Shown: positions 1 through 10,028, counted from the first letter of the stretch. The stretch is 64,000 nucleotides of DNA from Blattamonas nauphoetae (GCA_033064195.1 JARBJD010000243.1:1-64000), one strand, 5' to 3'. Numbers and translations are program-made. Notes: generated from the sequence alone by a model not told the origin.

Positions 1-688
1 AAACGCTTTTCTTGCTTCGTCCTCTGATGATCTGGATTTGAACTGATGAAACCTTCAACATAGTCTTCAAGCCACTGATCCCACATCTTGATGCAATCTT
101 GGATTGAATGGAATTGAAACCATATTGTCCAACACATTTTTGCTGAGATCTGCTGGTTGATCTCGACTGGCCTCGATACACCTTCAAAACATTAGTCATG
201 AATTCACCAACTGCTTTCTGCTGCTGTACTGCTTGTGCCATTCTCTTGTATGACTTCACGATAGTTTCTAAACGTGTTCCAGTTTTGAGGAAGTTGTTGC
301 ATCTTTCTTCCATGATCTTGATTTGACGAAGGAAAAGGAGTCTTCGCATATCTGGTGTTGGATTCATTGAATAGTATGTCTCCGACGACAGTCGACTGTT
401 GTATGATGCAAGCATGGAAACCATTCATGCAACCAGATCTCCATTGTCTCGTCGTAAACCATCACATCAGGAACTTTTCCATGTTTTTCCATCTGGTGTC
501 CAATTTTGTCCAGTCCTTTCAATGTATTCCAAAGCTGATGGAACACTACTGAGTGCAGAATTGAATTTATGAATGTCATCATCAGCATAGATTCTTTTCA
601 TTGCATCCAAAGCCCTGATCATATCTCATTTTCGGTTTCTTCGCTGGTACTTTTCTCTTTTGCGGGAATGTATTGTATCTTCGACATT
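1..688 (-). pseudogene. Decayed Polinton gene, function unknown
   Basis: Minus-strand coding-like sequence begins at an ATG near 688 and runs off the window start. It has the same composition and orientation as the other minus-strand genes of the element. I do not recognise the product; by position it could be one of the structural or accessory genes that flank the ATPase in Polintons, but no motif supports a choice. It looks broken. Confidence 0.4.
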
Positions 689-748
689 GTGTTTTCACAC
701 AAAATAAAAAAATCCAAAACTATATTTTTAATTAGAGAGAAATCATAA

Positions 749-1656
749 ATGAAAAGAACGAATTCCATTCTGAGGACACGCCCGTATCTTCAACAACAAA
801 ACCTTTGTCTGCGGAGGGTGGAACCCTCTTCTCTTGCAGCATACGTGAATGCAAAACTGAGTGAAGCATCTAGTAGGAATGTGTCTCATGAAGTTCAATC
901 ACAGATTCATCCAGATCTGAATTTCAATCGCAACAGTGTGAATGTCCTGTTGGAAATAGAGGAAGTGGAAAAACATTCAATGCTCTTCGAGAGGTTGCCA
1001 AGCTCCAGAAAGTTCAAGTTAGAAATGAACTATTCCATCTGTTTGTCTTCGTCACCGATAAGAACATTGATCCGACATTCGATAAATTCAAACCAATACT
1101 GAACGTTCCATATGTGAAAGTCAAATATGATGAAGCACTTCCATTTCTGTTGGAACTCTCTGAATCGAAAGCTGCTTATGAAGAGATCATAGACAACCAG
1201 TGGCAAAACAGAATCACAGATGAGTGTCGAGAAGATCTCTTTGACTCACTGTACATTGATGACTTCTCAGTAAAGAATCTCCAAACGATTATCCTTCTTG
1301 ATGACTGTCGTAGAATCCTAGGTGAACGTAGAACATCCAAAAATAGAATGACAATGATGGACTTACTACTGGAGAATCGACAACCAAAGTTCACATTCTT
1401 TCTGACGATGCATGAGCTCTTCAGTTTGTCAGCAGATATGAAGTCCAATATCGATTCGATGTGGATCTTTGGAGGGTTCAACAAAGAACGAATCAGTCGA
1501 GTCTATCCTCAGTTGAACTCACCAATTGATATTCGACAATTCTGGAATGTCTACCAAAGGAAACAAAAATGTGAAGCAGTCATTCTTCGATACAATACAG
1601 ATGGAGTTGCACTGACTGAGATCAACAAAGAAGGTTTAAACCGAACTATCCGTTAA
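749..1656 (+). pseudogene. A32-like (FtsK-HerA) packaging ATPase region of the Polinton
   Basis: This plus-strand region carries a P-loop (Walker A type, GxxGSGKT) near 950-975 and a hydrophobic stretch ending in two aspartates (IILLDD, about 1290-1305), which fits a Walker B motif. Downstream sequence with a conserved threonine-methionine-histidine context also fits the FtsK/HerA-type ATPases that package genomes in Polintons and related viruses. It is the only plus-strand gene of the visible element and converges on the small minus-strand gene at 1636. The region looks broken. Assignment rests on the two nucleotide-binding motifs and on genomic context. Confidence 0.6.
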
Positions 1657-1995
1657 GTCTTGAATAAGGTTGTTGATGGTCTCGTCAAGACTTCGAAGTC
1701 TCATGCTGAGAGTATCTGTGAGCGTTCGGATTGATTCTTCAATGTCTGACAGTCTTTGATCAATCGAGAGTGAAGTGGAGTCACCGTTGTTCTCAGTACT
1801 TGATTTCCTCAGAGCAATCTCACCTCTTATTTTTGTGATTCTGTATCCATCAATTCTGATTAACCTGTTCAGTTTCTGAGTGGTGTATTTATTCAGTTCT
1901 TCTCTGTTCTTTTCCAAATGTCTCTGAAAGTCATAGATGTTTTCAAAACATTTCTGTTCAGGATCAAACGGTTCTAATATTTTCAGTGATGACAT
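1636..1995 (-). CDS. Small coiled-coil protein of the Polinton, 119 aa
   Basis: A 119-residue open frame lies between the ATPase region and the integrase. Its C-terminal half (about residues 70-115) has a heptad-like spacing of leucine and isoleucine (SIDQRLSDIEESIRTL and following), which predicts a short coiled coil; the N-terminal half is charged. I do not recognise the family. Its end overlaps the convergent ATPase region by about 20 bp, which fits the compact layout of these elements. It may be a structural or DNA-binding accessory protein, but nothing visible decides that. Confidence 0.55.
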   Translation of the reverse strand: MSSLKILEPFDPEQKCFENIYDFQRHLEKNREELNKYTTQKLNRLIRIDGYRITKIRGEIALRKSSTENNGDSTSLSIDQRLSDIEESIRTLTDTLSMRLRSLDETINNLIQDLTDSSV

Positions 1996-2030
1996 TTCAA
2001 TGGAATAAAAATATTCGAAACAGTTTTGAT

Positions 2031-4013
2031 TTAAACTAAATTGAACTCATGAATGAACTCAGGAGTTAAATTGTCAATTGAGTCTGCATGGAACTTTGTG
2101 TGTTGAATGGGAACGTACACTATTTTTGGTAGACATGTGAGTCCATTCAGAAGTTTTGCCACCACATTTCCGTGTTTGTACTCAATGAATTGTCCAACAA
2201 ATTGAAACTGTCTTCGTTTCTTCTGAAATTTGGCAACAGTCTTGTTCAAGTCAAGGTGAATCAACAGAATGTTTCCTGGTTTGTATCTCCAAAGCAGCTG
2301 TGTAGTCTGCTGTCTTTGGATGTTTTTCAATTGCTCTTCACAACTGGAGATATACAGTGCTTCGATTTCACGATTGTTTTGTGCTTGCTGTGGTGTGAAC
2401 TTGTTCCAGTACGCTCGATGTGGTGTCATGTTGTAGTATTCCACCATCTGATTCATCATTGTATGATTTGCCATTTGTGTCGCATTGTCTTGGAATCCAT
2501 CTCTGATTGTTCTAATCACTCGATCGACAATTCGATTGTGATTTGTGAACGGTGAGCTTGTGAAATATATACTAACCTTTTGCTTCTTGAAATACGTTAT
2601 TGCTTCTCCACTTGTCCATGCTGCTTCACCATCACCACGAATATTGTTGATGCTAACTCCACGATGATGAATGAGATCGTTGATTGCTGTCTTGACTTTG
2701 CTCCATGATTTATCCAGAACAGGAATTACTACAAGGTACTTAGTGTTGATGTTGATGGCAAAGAGGTAAATCTGCAGAACTGTTTTCGACGTTGGTGATT
2801 GGATAAAGACAAGATCAATTTCCCAAGATCCAAACTTGGGAGAGAAGTAAGGTCGGTCACACTTCTGAGGAACCTTTTTGTCTGATGTCTGATATGGATC
2901 TCCAGTGACGTCTTTGGACATAAATTGCATCTTTGATCGAAACGGATATTGTATTTTTGTCACGGCTTTTGGAATCGTTGGTTGGTCAATCATCAATGTG
3001 TTACCTCCTTGTTCCCTCCTTATTTTCCGAGGATGTGTAGAATCCCATCGGTGAACATATTCATCGTACCATTCCTGAAATGATCTTCCACCAAATGGGA
3101 TTTGTTTAGGATGTGCTAAAATGAACTCAGTTTCGTCATTTCCGAGAGTTCTGCTTACGTGTGAAAGAATAAACATATTTCGATTCAGTTTCTTTGATTC
3201 AACGATCTGTTTGTCAATGAAGTGTTCCATTTTCTGTTGATTGTCCATCATGGAATTCTCTGCTTTGATTTGTTCCTCCTCTGAATTGTCCTTCTGTTGA
3301 TGGTCAAAATAACCTTTCACTCGTTCCAACATTCCCAGTACTTGCCTTGTCGTCTTGCTAGAGGCTTCGAACCCTCCTGAGGGGAGAGTTGGTTCGACCT
3401 TGTTGATCTCTCTCACATATGACTCAAAATCTTTGTCAATCTTCACAATTGTTGGTGGATCTGGTGACTTGGGGATCAGTGGATCATCATCTTCAAACCT
3501 CATCTCTTTCATTGGGAATTCATATTCTGAACCAATTGATGTCGGGTTTCTCTTCTGTCCAGGAATGATTGGAGATTCAGGTGTTTCAATAGGTAATGGT
3601 TGTGATTTTTGACTCGGAGATAGTGTTGGAATTACGATGGCTGGTGGTTGATTGAAATGAATATTCTGTGCTTCCTGATAATACTGTTGATATGCTCTGT
3701 ATGCTTGTCTTGCAGTGTTGTTACTAAGGATCCATCCGGTGAATTGTTTCACAAATCTTTGAACAACAATTTTTCCATCAGCTATGTTTAAATCAGGAGG
3801 TAATTCTCCATTCAGCCAATCATTGAAGTATGTCTCATCATTTGCGTCGTATTGTCCATTTGAATCATTGACATGATAGGTTGGTAAAATCTGGGAAAAC
3901 GTAAGTGTGGTATTGTATATTTTTGTCTGAGAATGCCGCGAATTGTCCAGGAGGTTCTTCACGATTCGATCAATTTGTGTTGAATTCAAATACGGTCTAC
4001 TCATTTTTAACAA
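2031..4013 (-). CDS. Polinton RVE-type integrase, 660 aa
   Basis: A 660-residue protein. The central to C-terminal part (about residues 390-560) has the retroviral integrase fold pattern: GSWEIDLVFI near the first acidic residue, IRGDGEAAW with the second aspartate, and a downstream region (FTNHNRIVDRVIRTI) where the catalytic glutamate of many relatives is replaced or shifted. After that comes a small SH3- or chromodomain-like tail (WRYKPGNILLIHLDL and following) that many Polinton integrases use to read chromatin or DNA. The N-terminal 200 residues are low-complexity and rich in proline. In the family the enzyme joins element ends to target DNA. It lies 15 bp from the polymerase gene on the same strand. 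Confidence 0.88.
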   Translation of the reverse strand: MLKMSRPYLNSTQIDRIVKNLLDNSRHSQTKIYNTTLTFSQILPTYHVNDSNGQYDANDETYFNDWLNGELPPDLNIADGKIVVQRFVKQFTGWILSNNTARQAYRAYQQYYQEAQNIHFNQPPAIVIPTLSPSQKSQPLPIETPESPIIPGQKRNPTSIGSEYEFPMKEMRFEDDDPLIPKSPDPPTIVKIDKDFESYVREINKVEPTLPSGGFEASSKTTRQVLGMLERVKGYFDHQQKDNSEEEQIKAENSMMDNQQKMEHFIDKQIVESKKLNRNMFILSHVSRTLGNDETEFILAHPKQIPFGGRSFQEWYDEYVHRWDSTHPRKIRREQGGNTLMIDQPTIPKAVTKIQYPFRSKMQFMSKDVTGDPYQTSDKKVPQKCDRPYFSPKFGSWEIDLVFIQSPTSKTVLQIYLFAININTKYLVVIPVLDKSWSKVKTAINDLIHHRGVSINNIRGDGEAAWTSGEAITYFKKQKVSIYFTSSPFTNHNRIVDRVIRTIRDGFQDNATQMANHTMMNQMVEYYNMTPHRAYWNKFTPQQAQNNREIEALYISSCEEQLKNIQRQQTTQLLWRYKPGNILLIHLDLNKTVAKFQKKRRQFQFVGQFIEYKHGNVVAKLLNGLTCLPKIVYVPIQHTKFHADSIDNLTPEFIHEFNLV

Positions 4014-4028
4014 AAATAAAGTTTGGAT

Positions 4029-7000
4029 TTATTGGATAAGATAATCAGTTGCTTTCAGTCCATGAATGAATGGAGGACATGATTCATTTTCAAGTACGAT
4101 TGCCTTCAGATGAATTCCACTGAGACTGAGTTTTTGCTGTTGTATTTTGGCGATTTCAAATCCATTGGTGTCATCGTCAGAATGAACTCTTCTAGTTTGA
4201 AAGTTCAGTGTTGTTGTCACTGTTTTCTCTCCATTGAGACACTTCACATAATCGTCACTTGTGATATTTGTCTTCTTCAAAGACACTCCTTTGATTTTGC
4301 ATTTCTCATCGAGTGAGTAACACTTTGGTGCAAGACAGATCATCTGTTCACCTTCCTTCTCAATCGCTAATCCCAACAGTTTCTTCTCATCATCGACACC
4401 CTTTTCAGGATTGGGAAACCATTCATATTTGTGTGCATCATAGAATTCCTTGTCAGCAATCACGTGTTCAAATTGTTGATGAATTCCAGCATTTGGATCT
4501 CCACTAATTGCCCAGTATGCCGAGTCAGTGTCTCCCTCACAGAAGTGAATCTTGTTCATGTCTAGGCATTTATACATGAAGTTGTAGATGAAATTCAGAT
4601 ACCAGAACTTGGCATTGTCGAGTGTGAATACTGCTTCTTGCAGACATGTCTTGCATGATGCTTTCTCTCTGTCTTCAATCACAATGTAGTTATCCACATT
4701 GATCTCTCGAGTCGCCACAAATCCTTTCATCATTTGTTTCAAATATGTTCTCTTCTCATTGCAGATTGTGATTGAGTTGTATTTCTCAGTGTTCATTCCA
4801 TCATATCCGTAACTTCCATTCAAGTTGGTCTTACAGAATTGTTCCTTTCCTTTATTTCCTACCTTCATTGCTTCTATTCTGTTATTCATGAACGAGGTCA
4901 CAAAAGGTTCAAATCCACCATGTCTGGAGAATACCATCACACTCTTTACGTCATCAATAATGAAGTGGCAAAAGTCGATGAGGAACCACAGATAGTATGT
5001 CGAAAAGAACATATACTGATCGTGTGTGCTCAAGAGTTGGGTCAGCTTCCGTTGTTTATCATCAGTCTTCAATCCATGCTTCTTCATCAACGAATAAGTC
5101 TTCTCTCCAATGTTTTCTTCAGTCGTATTGACCACTATGTTTCTGAAGATCGGTGGGAAGTTAATGAAATCATTGATGTATTTCTCATCGATGTGTCCTT
5201 TTAATTCAGCAACAAATAATGTCTTCTGATTCTTGTCTTCAATGATCTTGCGACATTCTTGATCTCCTGTTGCTGTGTACAAACATCTTCCTGGCATGAA
5301 CATTCTGTGTTTTGTGTATGGATTGTTTTTGTTCTTGATTGATGAGAAAGCACTTGGATATAGTGAATTGAAATCAACACCACAAACGTGAGTCATGATG
5401 TGTACAGTATCGGTTGATTTGACAACACCATCTTCAAATGAGAAGTGATTGATTGGTGTCACGTCTTTGATATTCTGTCGATGCTGAACATTCGATAATC
5501 CACCAGTAACTGCTGCTCTCAGTTTGTGATATGTTTGCTCATGTGTCAGAGTCATTGGGAGTGATTTCCAGATGCAATACTTCTTCAGTTGAATTCTCAA
5601 TCTTGTGAGATGTTCATCATGGTCTGACTTGTAGGTGTTGCAGTAATCACAGCAGATCTTCACGTTCTCTTTAGAATGTCCTTTTGCATTGTCGATTCTG
5701 TCTAATGTAGGTTTGACTGCTTGTGAGAAGTGGCACTTGCAGATGTAGCAAACTCTCTTGCACTGTTGAACAAACCAGTCGTAGTCTGCTTCAGTGACAT
5801 TGGCTGTAGTATTGCGATGAGCTTTCTGGTCTTGATGCCTGTATCCTTCAACTTTGTATTTCCAGTATTGTTTGGTGATCTTGATTGGACCAGATTCGTC
5901 ACATTCGTTGTAGTCAGCATCAATATCAAAGTCTTTGTAGGCGCATGCATACTTGATTGCAGAAGCATTCGCTGATAAAGAGAGATTGTGCAACATATCC
6001 ACTTTGTATTGGAAGTTCAAATCAATGAGATTATCCAAAGGTGCAATCATACATTCGACGTCTCTGATGTTGTAGAATTTTAGATAGTCCCATCTGTTCT
6101 TGAATCCTTGCTTGTTCCAATCATCAAGGTACATTTGGTAATCACTGTCGGACATTTCACTTTTATTCAGACTGGAATAGAATTCATACTTGGAGAAAGG
6201 TTCTTGTTTGCTCAGCACTGTATCGTAGTCTGATGAATCAAATGATTCGTAAGCAAAGAATGATTTCTGAAGTGTTGTGTTTCCTCCGAAGGCTTTGACT
6301 GCATTATCCAATGTCATTGGTCCGGTGTACGACATCATGTCAATGAACCGAAGAACTTGTTGCGTTTTCTCGTGTCTGATCAATACTTGTTTGTACTTCG
6401 TTGTTGATCCAAGAAAGCTCACCACTTTCCAATCCTTGTCAACGAGATCACGAAAGATATGATTGATGTCGAATCTGGAACTGTTGAATCCAATCACACT
6501 GACTTCATTTTGTGAGGGAATTTCAGGGTCTTCATATTGGTTGTTCTCTCGAACAGTTTCTGCATATTTGAAGAGTTGTCTGATCCATTGCTTCACGAAG
6601 TCCTTTCCATCTCGAAGATCAGAATAGATTGATTGAACTCCTGTTTTTGTTTTAATTGCTGATGCAACAGAGAGAGGTTTCAAATGTGAGATCAGTTGAG
6701 TGTTGTCATCAGAGAATAGATTGTCAAGAATGAGATCTTCCATTGTTTCGAAATCATAAGTGATGTAGTATTGTGTTGGTTTGAATTCGTCTTGTCTCTT
6801 GTGTGCCATCAGAAATTCATGAGTCTTGTTGTTAAGAATGTGTGGTACATATGGCCTTGGCGTTTTATCAAGTGAGATCTTCTTCACATGTTTTCCATCG
6901 ACTTCTTTGCATTCTTTGAGATGCTTCTCGTAGTATGTCTTGAAGTGAGAATCCTTGACTTGGAATCCTCTTGACTGACAATACGGACAGAGTTTATATC

Positions 7001-8435
7001 CAGTGATTTTCTCAGGATCAACAATGAACATGACATGAACGAGAGTTGCAGTGAGTGGAATCATCAGAAGTGGGAGAACTCTTGCATCATCATTTTCGTT
7101 GATGTACGATTGACTGAGGAAATATCGCTTCTTGTCTTCGTCGTATTCATAAATGTGGACGGTAATGTTGAATTCAATCATTGCTTTCTCAATATCACAT
7201 GCAATCTCAAATCCAGGATACTTCTGAAGATGTGGTGTCAATTGTCGAGACTTCAGATGTGAAAGCTTCATCCATTGCGCAAACAATCTGTAGGCTTCAC
7301 TATTCCTCATATTGATTGAGATTTTCTTCTTTGGAACCTCAGGAAGAGTGAGGAATGATAGTGCTTGAAAGAAGCAGATATTGTACTCAGAATCGACGTA
7401 CCGAACGTTGTATGTTTTTATGTGTTCAGTGAGAATGGCATTAGCTTTTCCAGCAACTGGGAATCTGTAAACTGCAACAAGAATCGAATGGAAGGCGATG
7501 AACATTGTCTTTGTGTCCATCAGTGTTCTCTCTTGTGACTCTTTGATTAGATTGATCGCATATTTAGAATACTCAGTGATGTCTGCTTCACTTCTTATCA
7601 CTGTTGGAAAGCTCTTAGATGTGTTCTCCAGTTCTGGTCTGAAATCATTGTACAGTGTCTCATCTTTGTCTTTTCTCTCAACAATCTTTCCGAAGTCAAG
7701 ACTGATCTTGAATGGTCGATCCTTCTCTTTTTCATACACTGTTTTGATGAAGGTTGTGATTTCCTCAACATTCTTCAGATGATTGTGGAAATACAGCTGA
7801 TAAGGTTTTCCATTGTCTTCAACCTTCTCGACCTCATTCTTCTTGAACTTCTTTCGTGCATTGGTCAAACATTCATTGAAAGCAAGTTTGTCTCTTGGTT
7901 CAGCAAGTAAGATGCATTCATTGAATCCATCAAACTGCTTCACTTTTCTTGTTTCCATTTGTTCATTCTTCTTCTGAATGATCAACAGATTCTTCATCCA
8001 ATGATCCATCAGCTTCTCTTCAATCGACTTTAGTTTCCTAGTAATCTTGAACACTTGCTTCTTCAATTCAGTTTCGTTCACTCTTGGATTTGCTTTCATG
8101 TCAATGATGATTACGTTTTTATCCTCTTCATTCATCATTGCATTGTTGTTTGTTTCATTCTGTCTCTGCATGGCTTGTTGTTGTTCAATCTGTCGTCGTT
8201 GTCTCACTTCATTCAGGAATTTCGGTATTAAATTGATATTGAGATATGCTGTTGGATTCGGATTTCGATATCCAACATCTGGGTGTTGAAGCATTGTCAG
8301 GAGAAATGAATAGTGATGTTGCTTGTATGGGCTGTCAGGTTTGTATGTTCGACCATCAGTAAATGCGAATTGAGTGTTTGGAAATAGTTCTCTAACTTCT
8401 CTGATTTGTTCCTTCACTTTCCAGAGTTGTGTCAT
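4029..8435 (-). CDS. polB: Protein-primed family B DNA polymerase of the Polinton, 1468 aa
   Basis: A full-length 1468-residue pPolB. The N-terminal third has a motif with a cysteine (YNICFFQAL, about residue 350) and a histidine further on, followed by a CxxC...H...C zinc-finger-like motif (LCPYCQSRG, about residue 475), an arrangement seen in other Polinton polymerases. The exonuclease motifs follow: ITYDFETMED (Exo I), GFNSSRFDINHIF (Exo II) and YNIRDVECM (Exo III). Polymerase motifs are VDFNSLYPS (A), KTNLNGSYGYDG (B) and GDTDSAYW (C). Between Exo III and motif A is an extra Cys/His module (CYICKCHF...TLDRID...CCDYCNTYK) that resembles an HNH-type zinc site. The enzyme would replicate the element from a protein primer. 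The reading frame looks whole. Confidence 0.93.
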   Translation of the reverse strand: MTQLWKVKEQIREVRELFPNTQFAFTDGRTYKPDSPYKQHHYSFLLTMLQHPDVGYRNPNPTAYLNINLIPKFLNEVRQRRQIEQQQAMQRQNETNNNAMMNEEDKNVIIIDMKANPRVNETELKKQVFKITRKLKSIEEKLMDHWMKNLLIIQKKNEQMETRKVKQFDGFNECILLAEPRDKLAFNECLTNARKKFKKNEVEKVEDNGKPYQLYFHNHLKNVEEITTFIKTVYEKEKDRPFKISLDFGKIVERKDKDETLYNDFRPELENTSKSFPTVIRSEADITEYSKYAINLIKESQERTLMDTKTMFIAFHSILVAVYRFPVAGKANAILTEHIKTYNVRYVDSEYNICFFQALSFLTLPEVPKKKISINMRNSEAYRLFAQWMKLSHLKSRQLTPHLQKYPGFEIACDIEKAMIEFNITVHIYEYDEDKKRYFLSQSYINENDDARVLPLLMIPLTATLVHVMFIVDPEKITGYKLCPYCQSRGFQVKDSHFKTYYEKHLKECKEVDGKHVKKISLDKTPRPYVPHILNNKTHEFLMAHKRQDEFKPTQYYITYDFETMEDLILDNLFSDDNTQLISHLKPLSVASAIKTKTGVQSIYSDLRDGKDFVKQWIRQLFKYAETVRENNQYEDPEIPSQNEVSVIGFNSSRFDINHIFRDLVDKDWKVVSFLGSTTKYKQVLIRHEKTQQVLRFIDMMSYTGPMTLDNAVKAFGGNTTLQKSFFAYESFDSSDYDTVLSKQEPFSKYEFYSSLNKSEMSDSDYQMYLDDWNKQGFKNRWDYLKFYNIRDVECMIAPLDNLIDLNFQYKVDMLHNLSLSANASAIKYACAYKDFDIDADYNECDESGPIKITKQYWKYKVEGYRHQDQKAHRNTTANVTEADYDWFVQQCKRVCYICKCHFSQAVKPTLDRIDNAKGHSKENVKICCDYCNTYKSDHDEHLTRLRIQLKKYCIWKSLPMTLTHEQTYHKLRAAVTGGLSNVQHRQNIKDVTPINHFSFEDGVVKSTDTVHIMTHVCGVDFNSLYPSAFSSIKNKNNPYTKHRMFMPGRCLYTATGDQECRKIIEDKNQKTLFVAELKGHIDEKYINDFINFPPIFRNIVVNTTEENIGEKTYSLMKKHGLKTDDKQRKLTQLLSTHDQYMFFSTYYLWFLIDFCHFIIDDVKSVMVFSRHGGFEPFVTSFMNNRIEAMKVGNKGKEQFCKTNLNGSYGYDGMNTEKYNSITICNEKRTYLKQMMKGFVATREINVDNYIVIEDREKASCKTCLQEAVFTLDNAKFWYLNFIYNFMYKCLDMNKIHFCEGDTDSAYWAISGDPNAGIHQQFEHVIADKEFYDAHKYEWFPNPEKGVDDEKKLLGLAIEKEGEQMICLAPKCYSLDEKCKIKGVSLKKTNITSDDYVKCLNGEKTVTTTLNFQTRRVHSDDDTNGFEIAKIQQQKLSLSGIHLKAIVLENESCPPFIHGLKATDYLIQ

Positions 8436-8478
8436 TTACTACGAATTAAAAAAATTAAAAATAAAAAAAGTTGAGTGA

Positions 8479-8904
8479 TTATTTTGGCTTCCTCAAATGT
8501 GGCTTCTTCTTTGCCTTTCGCCAGGAATCTAGTCGCACTTTGAAAACTTCAGATCCACCAATTTCTCGATATGTGAATGGAGTCAGAACCTGCTTGTACT
8601 CACCAACGAGCTCACAGTTGTACTTCCTCAGTTCATTCTCAACAAACGATTGAGTGTAGTGTCGACGTTGTGACATGTGTGGTCTGTTCCCTTGATTCCA
8701 CAACTTTGGTTTTATCCTCCACTCAACACCTTCATGAACATAGATGACTGGGATATTATGTCTGACATACTCAGAAACAAGTTCACAGTTCTCTTCTTTC
8801 ATTGACTGAATCAAAGCTTGCTTGGCATCTGTTCGACGTTTTTCGCTCCCCTTTGGAGGGTTCGAAGTCTTTAGCGAGACATATGTAGTATTCACTGTTG
8901 TCAT
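8479..8904 (-). CDS. 141-aa protein with an internal tandem duplication, end of Polinton
   Basis: The last gene before the AT-rich flank. The protein has two related halves: NCELVSEY...WRIKPKLWNQGNRPHM (about residues 35-75) and NCELVGEY...FKVRLDSWRKAKKKPHL (about residues 95-138). Each begins with a Glu-Asn/Tyr-Asn-Cys-Glu-Leu-Val motif and ends in a basic Trp-containing segment. The basic tail suggests nucleic-acid binding. I do not recognise the family. It shares strand and spacing with the polymerase gene, so it belongs to the element. Confidence 0.55.
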   Translation of the reverse strand: MTTVNTTYVSLKTSNPPKGSEKRRTDAKQALIQSMKEENCELVSEYVRHNIPVIYVHEGVEWRIKPKLWNQGNRPHMSQRRHYTQSFVENELRKYNCELVGEYKQVLTPFTYREIGGSEVFKVRLDSWRKAKKKPHLRKPK

Positions 8905-8937
8905 TTAATACAAATTAAAAAATCAAAAAAAAGAAAA

Positions 8938-9106
8938 ATGAAATGTGAAGTGAGGTGTGTTGAGAGTTTTTTATTTATTGTTCCATGTTGTGCTAGATTT
9001 CATCTTCTTTCTTTTTTGTTTCTTTCTTCCAAGTTTCATTTTTTCATTCAATTCATTTTTTCATTCATTCATTCAATTGATTTTTTCAATCATTCAATCA
9101 TTCATT
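8938..9106. repeat. T-rich flank with ATTC/TTCA microsatellite
   Basis: T-rich DNA beyond the last Polinton gene, including an irregular run of TTCA/ATTC steps from about 9035 to 9106. A short related run lies near 9398-9420. No gene is visible. It may mark the outer edge of the Polinton or simple-sequence DNA at its target. Confidence 0.6.
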
Positions 9107-9390
9107 CAAGTTTGTATGATTGTACCATGAGACAACCCGATACTCCTTTGGGGATCATTCTATCATGATCCTACTCAATGACTACTGCTGGCGAATTCCT
9201 TGAAGGGTTAAGTCTTGGGTGGGCATGATTTACGGGCACATCTAAGTGCGGCCAACATGAACCCCGGGGCGGATTCCTAGAAATCCACCGTCTCCAATTC
9301 AACCTTCAATTCGTTCTACGCATTAGTCACGAGGGCACCATTTTGCCTGAGTATCAAGGGAAATTACGTCGAGGTATCATTTTTCAACTT
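9107..9390. repeat. Direct repeat, copy 1 (about 284 bp)
   Basis: This segment is repeated in the same orientation at 9441-9730 with many small differences. Both copies share GACAACCCGATACTCC near the start and GAGGGCACCATTTTGCC near the end. The pair is separated by about 50 bp. Origin unknown: it could be a tandem duplication, or the paired ends of a small element. Confidence 0.75.
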
Positions 9391-9440
9391 GAAATTCAAT
9401 CATTCAATCATTCAAGCCTTCATCGTTCATCATTTCCTTT

Positions 9441-9730
9441 ATCAAGTTTTTGTATGATTGTACCGTAGGACAACCCGATACTCCTTTGGGGATCACTCTA
9501 TCTGATCCTACTCAATGACTACTGCTGGCGAATTCCTTGAAGGGCTAAGGTATTGGGGGGGCATGATTTACGGTCACATTCAAGTGATGCCCACAGTGAA
9601 CCCCCGGGGACAGCCTCCCAGCTCGTCCCGCTCCAATCCAACCTTCAATTCGTTCTACGCATTAGCCACGAGGGCACCATTTTGCCTGAGTATCAAGGGA
9701 AATTACGTCGAGGTTTCATACTTCAACTTT
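9441..9730. repeat. Direct repeat, copy 2 (about 290 bp)
   Basis: Second copy of the 9107-9390 segment in the same orientation, diverged by substitutions and small indels. The short open frames crossing it are not conserved between copies, so I do not call a gene here. Confidence 0.75.
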
Positions 9731-9732
9731 TT

Positions 9733-9950
9733 TGGAAATTTTGAATTTTTGAATTTTTGAATTTTTTGAATTTTTGAATTTTTTGAATTTTTTGAATTTT
9801 TTGAATTTTTTGAATTTTTTGAATTTTTGAATTTTTTTGAAATTTTCCTAAGTATTTTTTTTTGAAATTTTTTTTTGAATTTTTGAATTTTTTTTTAATT
9901 TTTGAAATTGTTTTGGTATTTTGAAACTTTTTCATTTTTTTTTGAAATTA
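9733..9950. repeat. Low-complexity (GAATTTTT)n tract
   Basis: About 220 bp of irregular GAATTTTT / GAATTTTTT repeats on the plus strand, decaying to T-rich DNA. The open frame on the opposite strand is a by-product of the repeat. Confidence 0.9.
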
Positions 9951-9954
9951 AGAT

Positions 9955-10028
9955 TGCCCCTCGCCTGAATCGAACCACCCCCTAGAAACGGGTGGACACT
10001 GGAACATACCCACTGAGCTACTAGCTCC
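9955..10028 (-). ncRNA. tRNA-like segment, probably degenerate
   Basis: On the minus strand an A-box-like TAGCTCAGTGGG is followed about 35 bp later by a B-box-like GGTTCGATTC, the spacing of an internal pol III promoter. A stem CCACCC/GGGTGG forms in the middle. The acceptor and T stems pair poorly, so I call it a tRNA-derived or decayed tRNA sequence and not a working tRNA. Confidence 0.4.

Larger units (their letters stand above)
1..8904. mobile_element. Polinton/Maverick remnant, right-hand part
   Basis: A block of densely packed genes, mostly on the minus strand, carries the Polinton hallmark set: a protein-primed family B DNA polymerase, a retroviral-type (RVE) integrase and an A32-like packaging ATPase region. 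Two small genes of unknown role accompany them. The left end lies outside the window, so neither the terminal inverted repeats nor the capsid and protease genes can be seen. The right end is probably near 8.9-9.1 kb, where the genes stop and AT-rich repeat DNA begins. The polymerase and integrase frames look whole, while the ATPase region and the leftmost gene look broken (roughly three to five breaks in all), so I treat the element as a fossil of moderate to recent age. Confidence 0.88.

Noticed and set aside
9515-9760. Small gene of 81 or 63 codons
   Set aside because: The frame is not kept in the other copy of the direct repeat, and there is no motif.
9723-9935. Lys/Phe-rich 70-codon protein on the minus strand
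   Set aside because: Translation of a simple GAATTTTT repeat.
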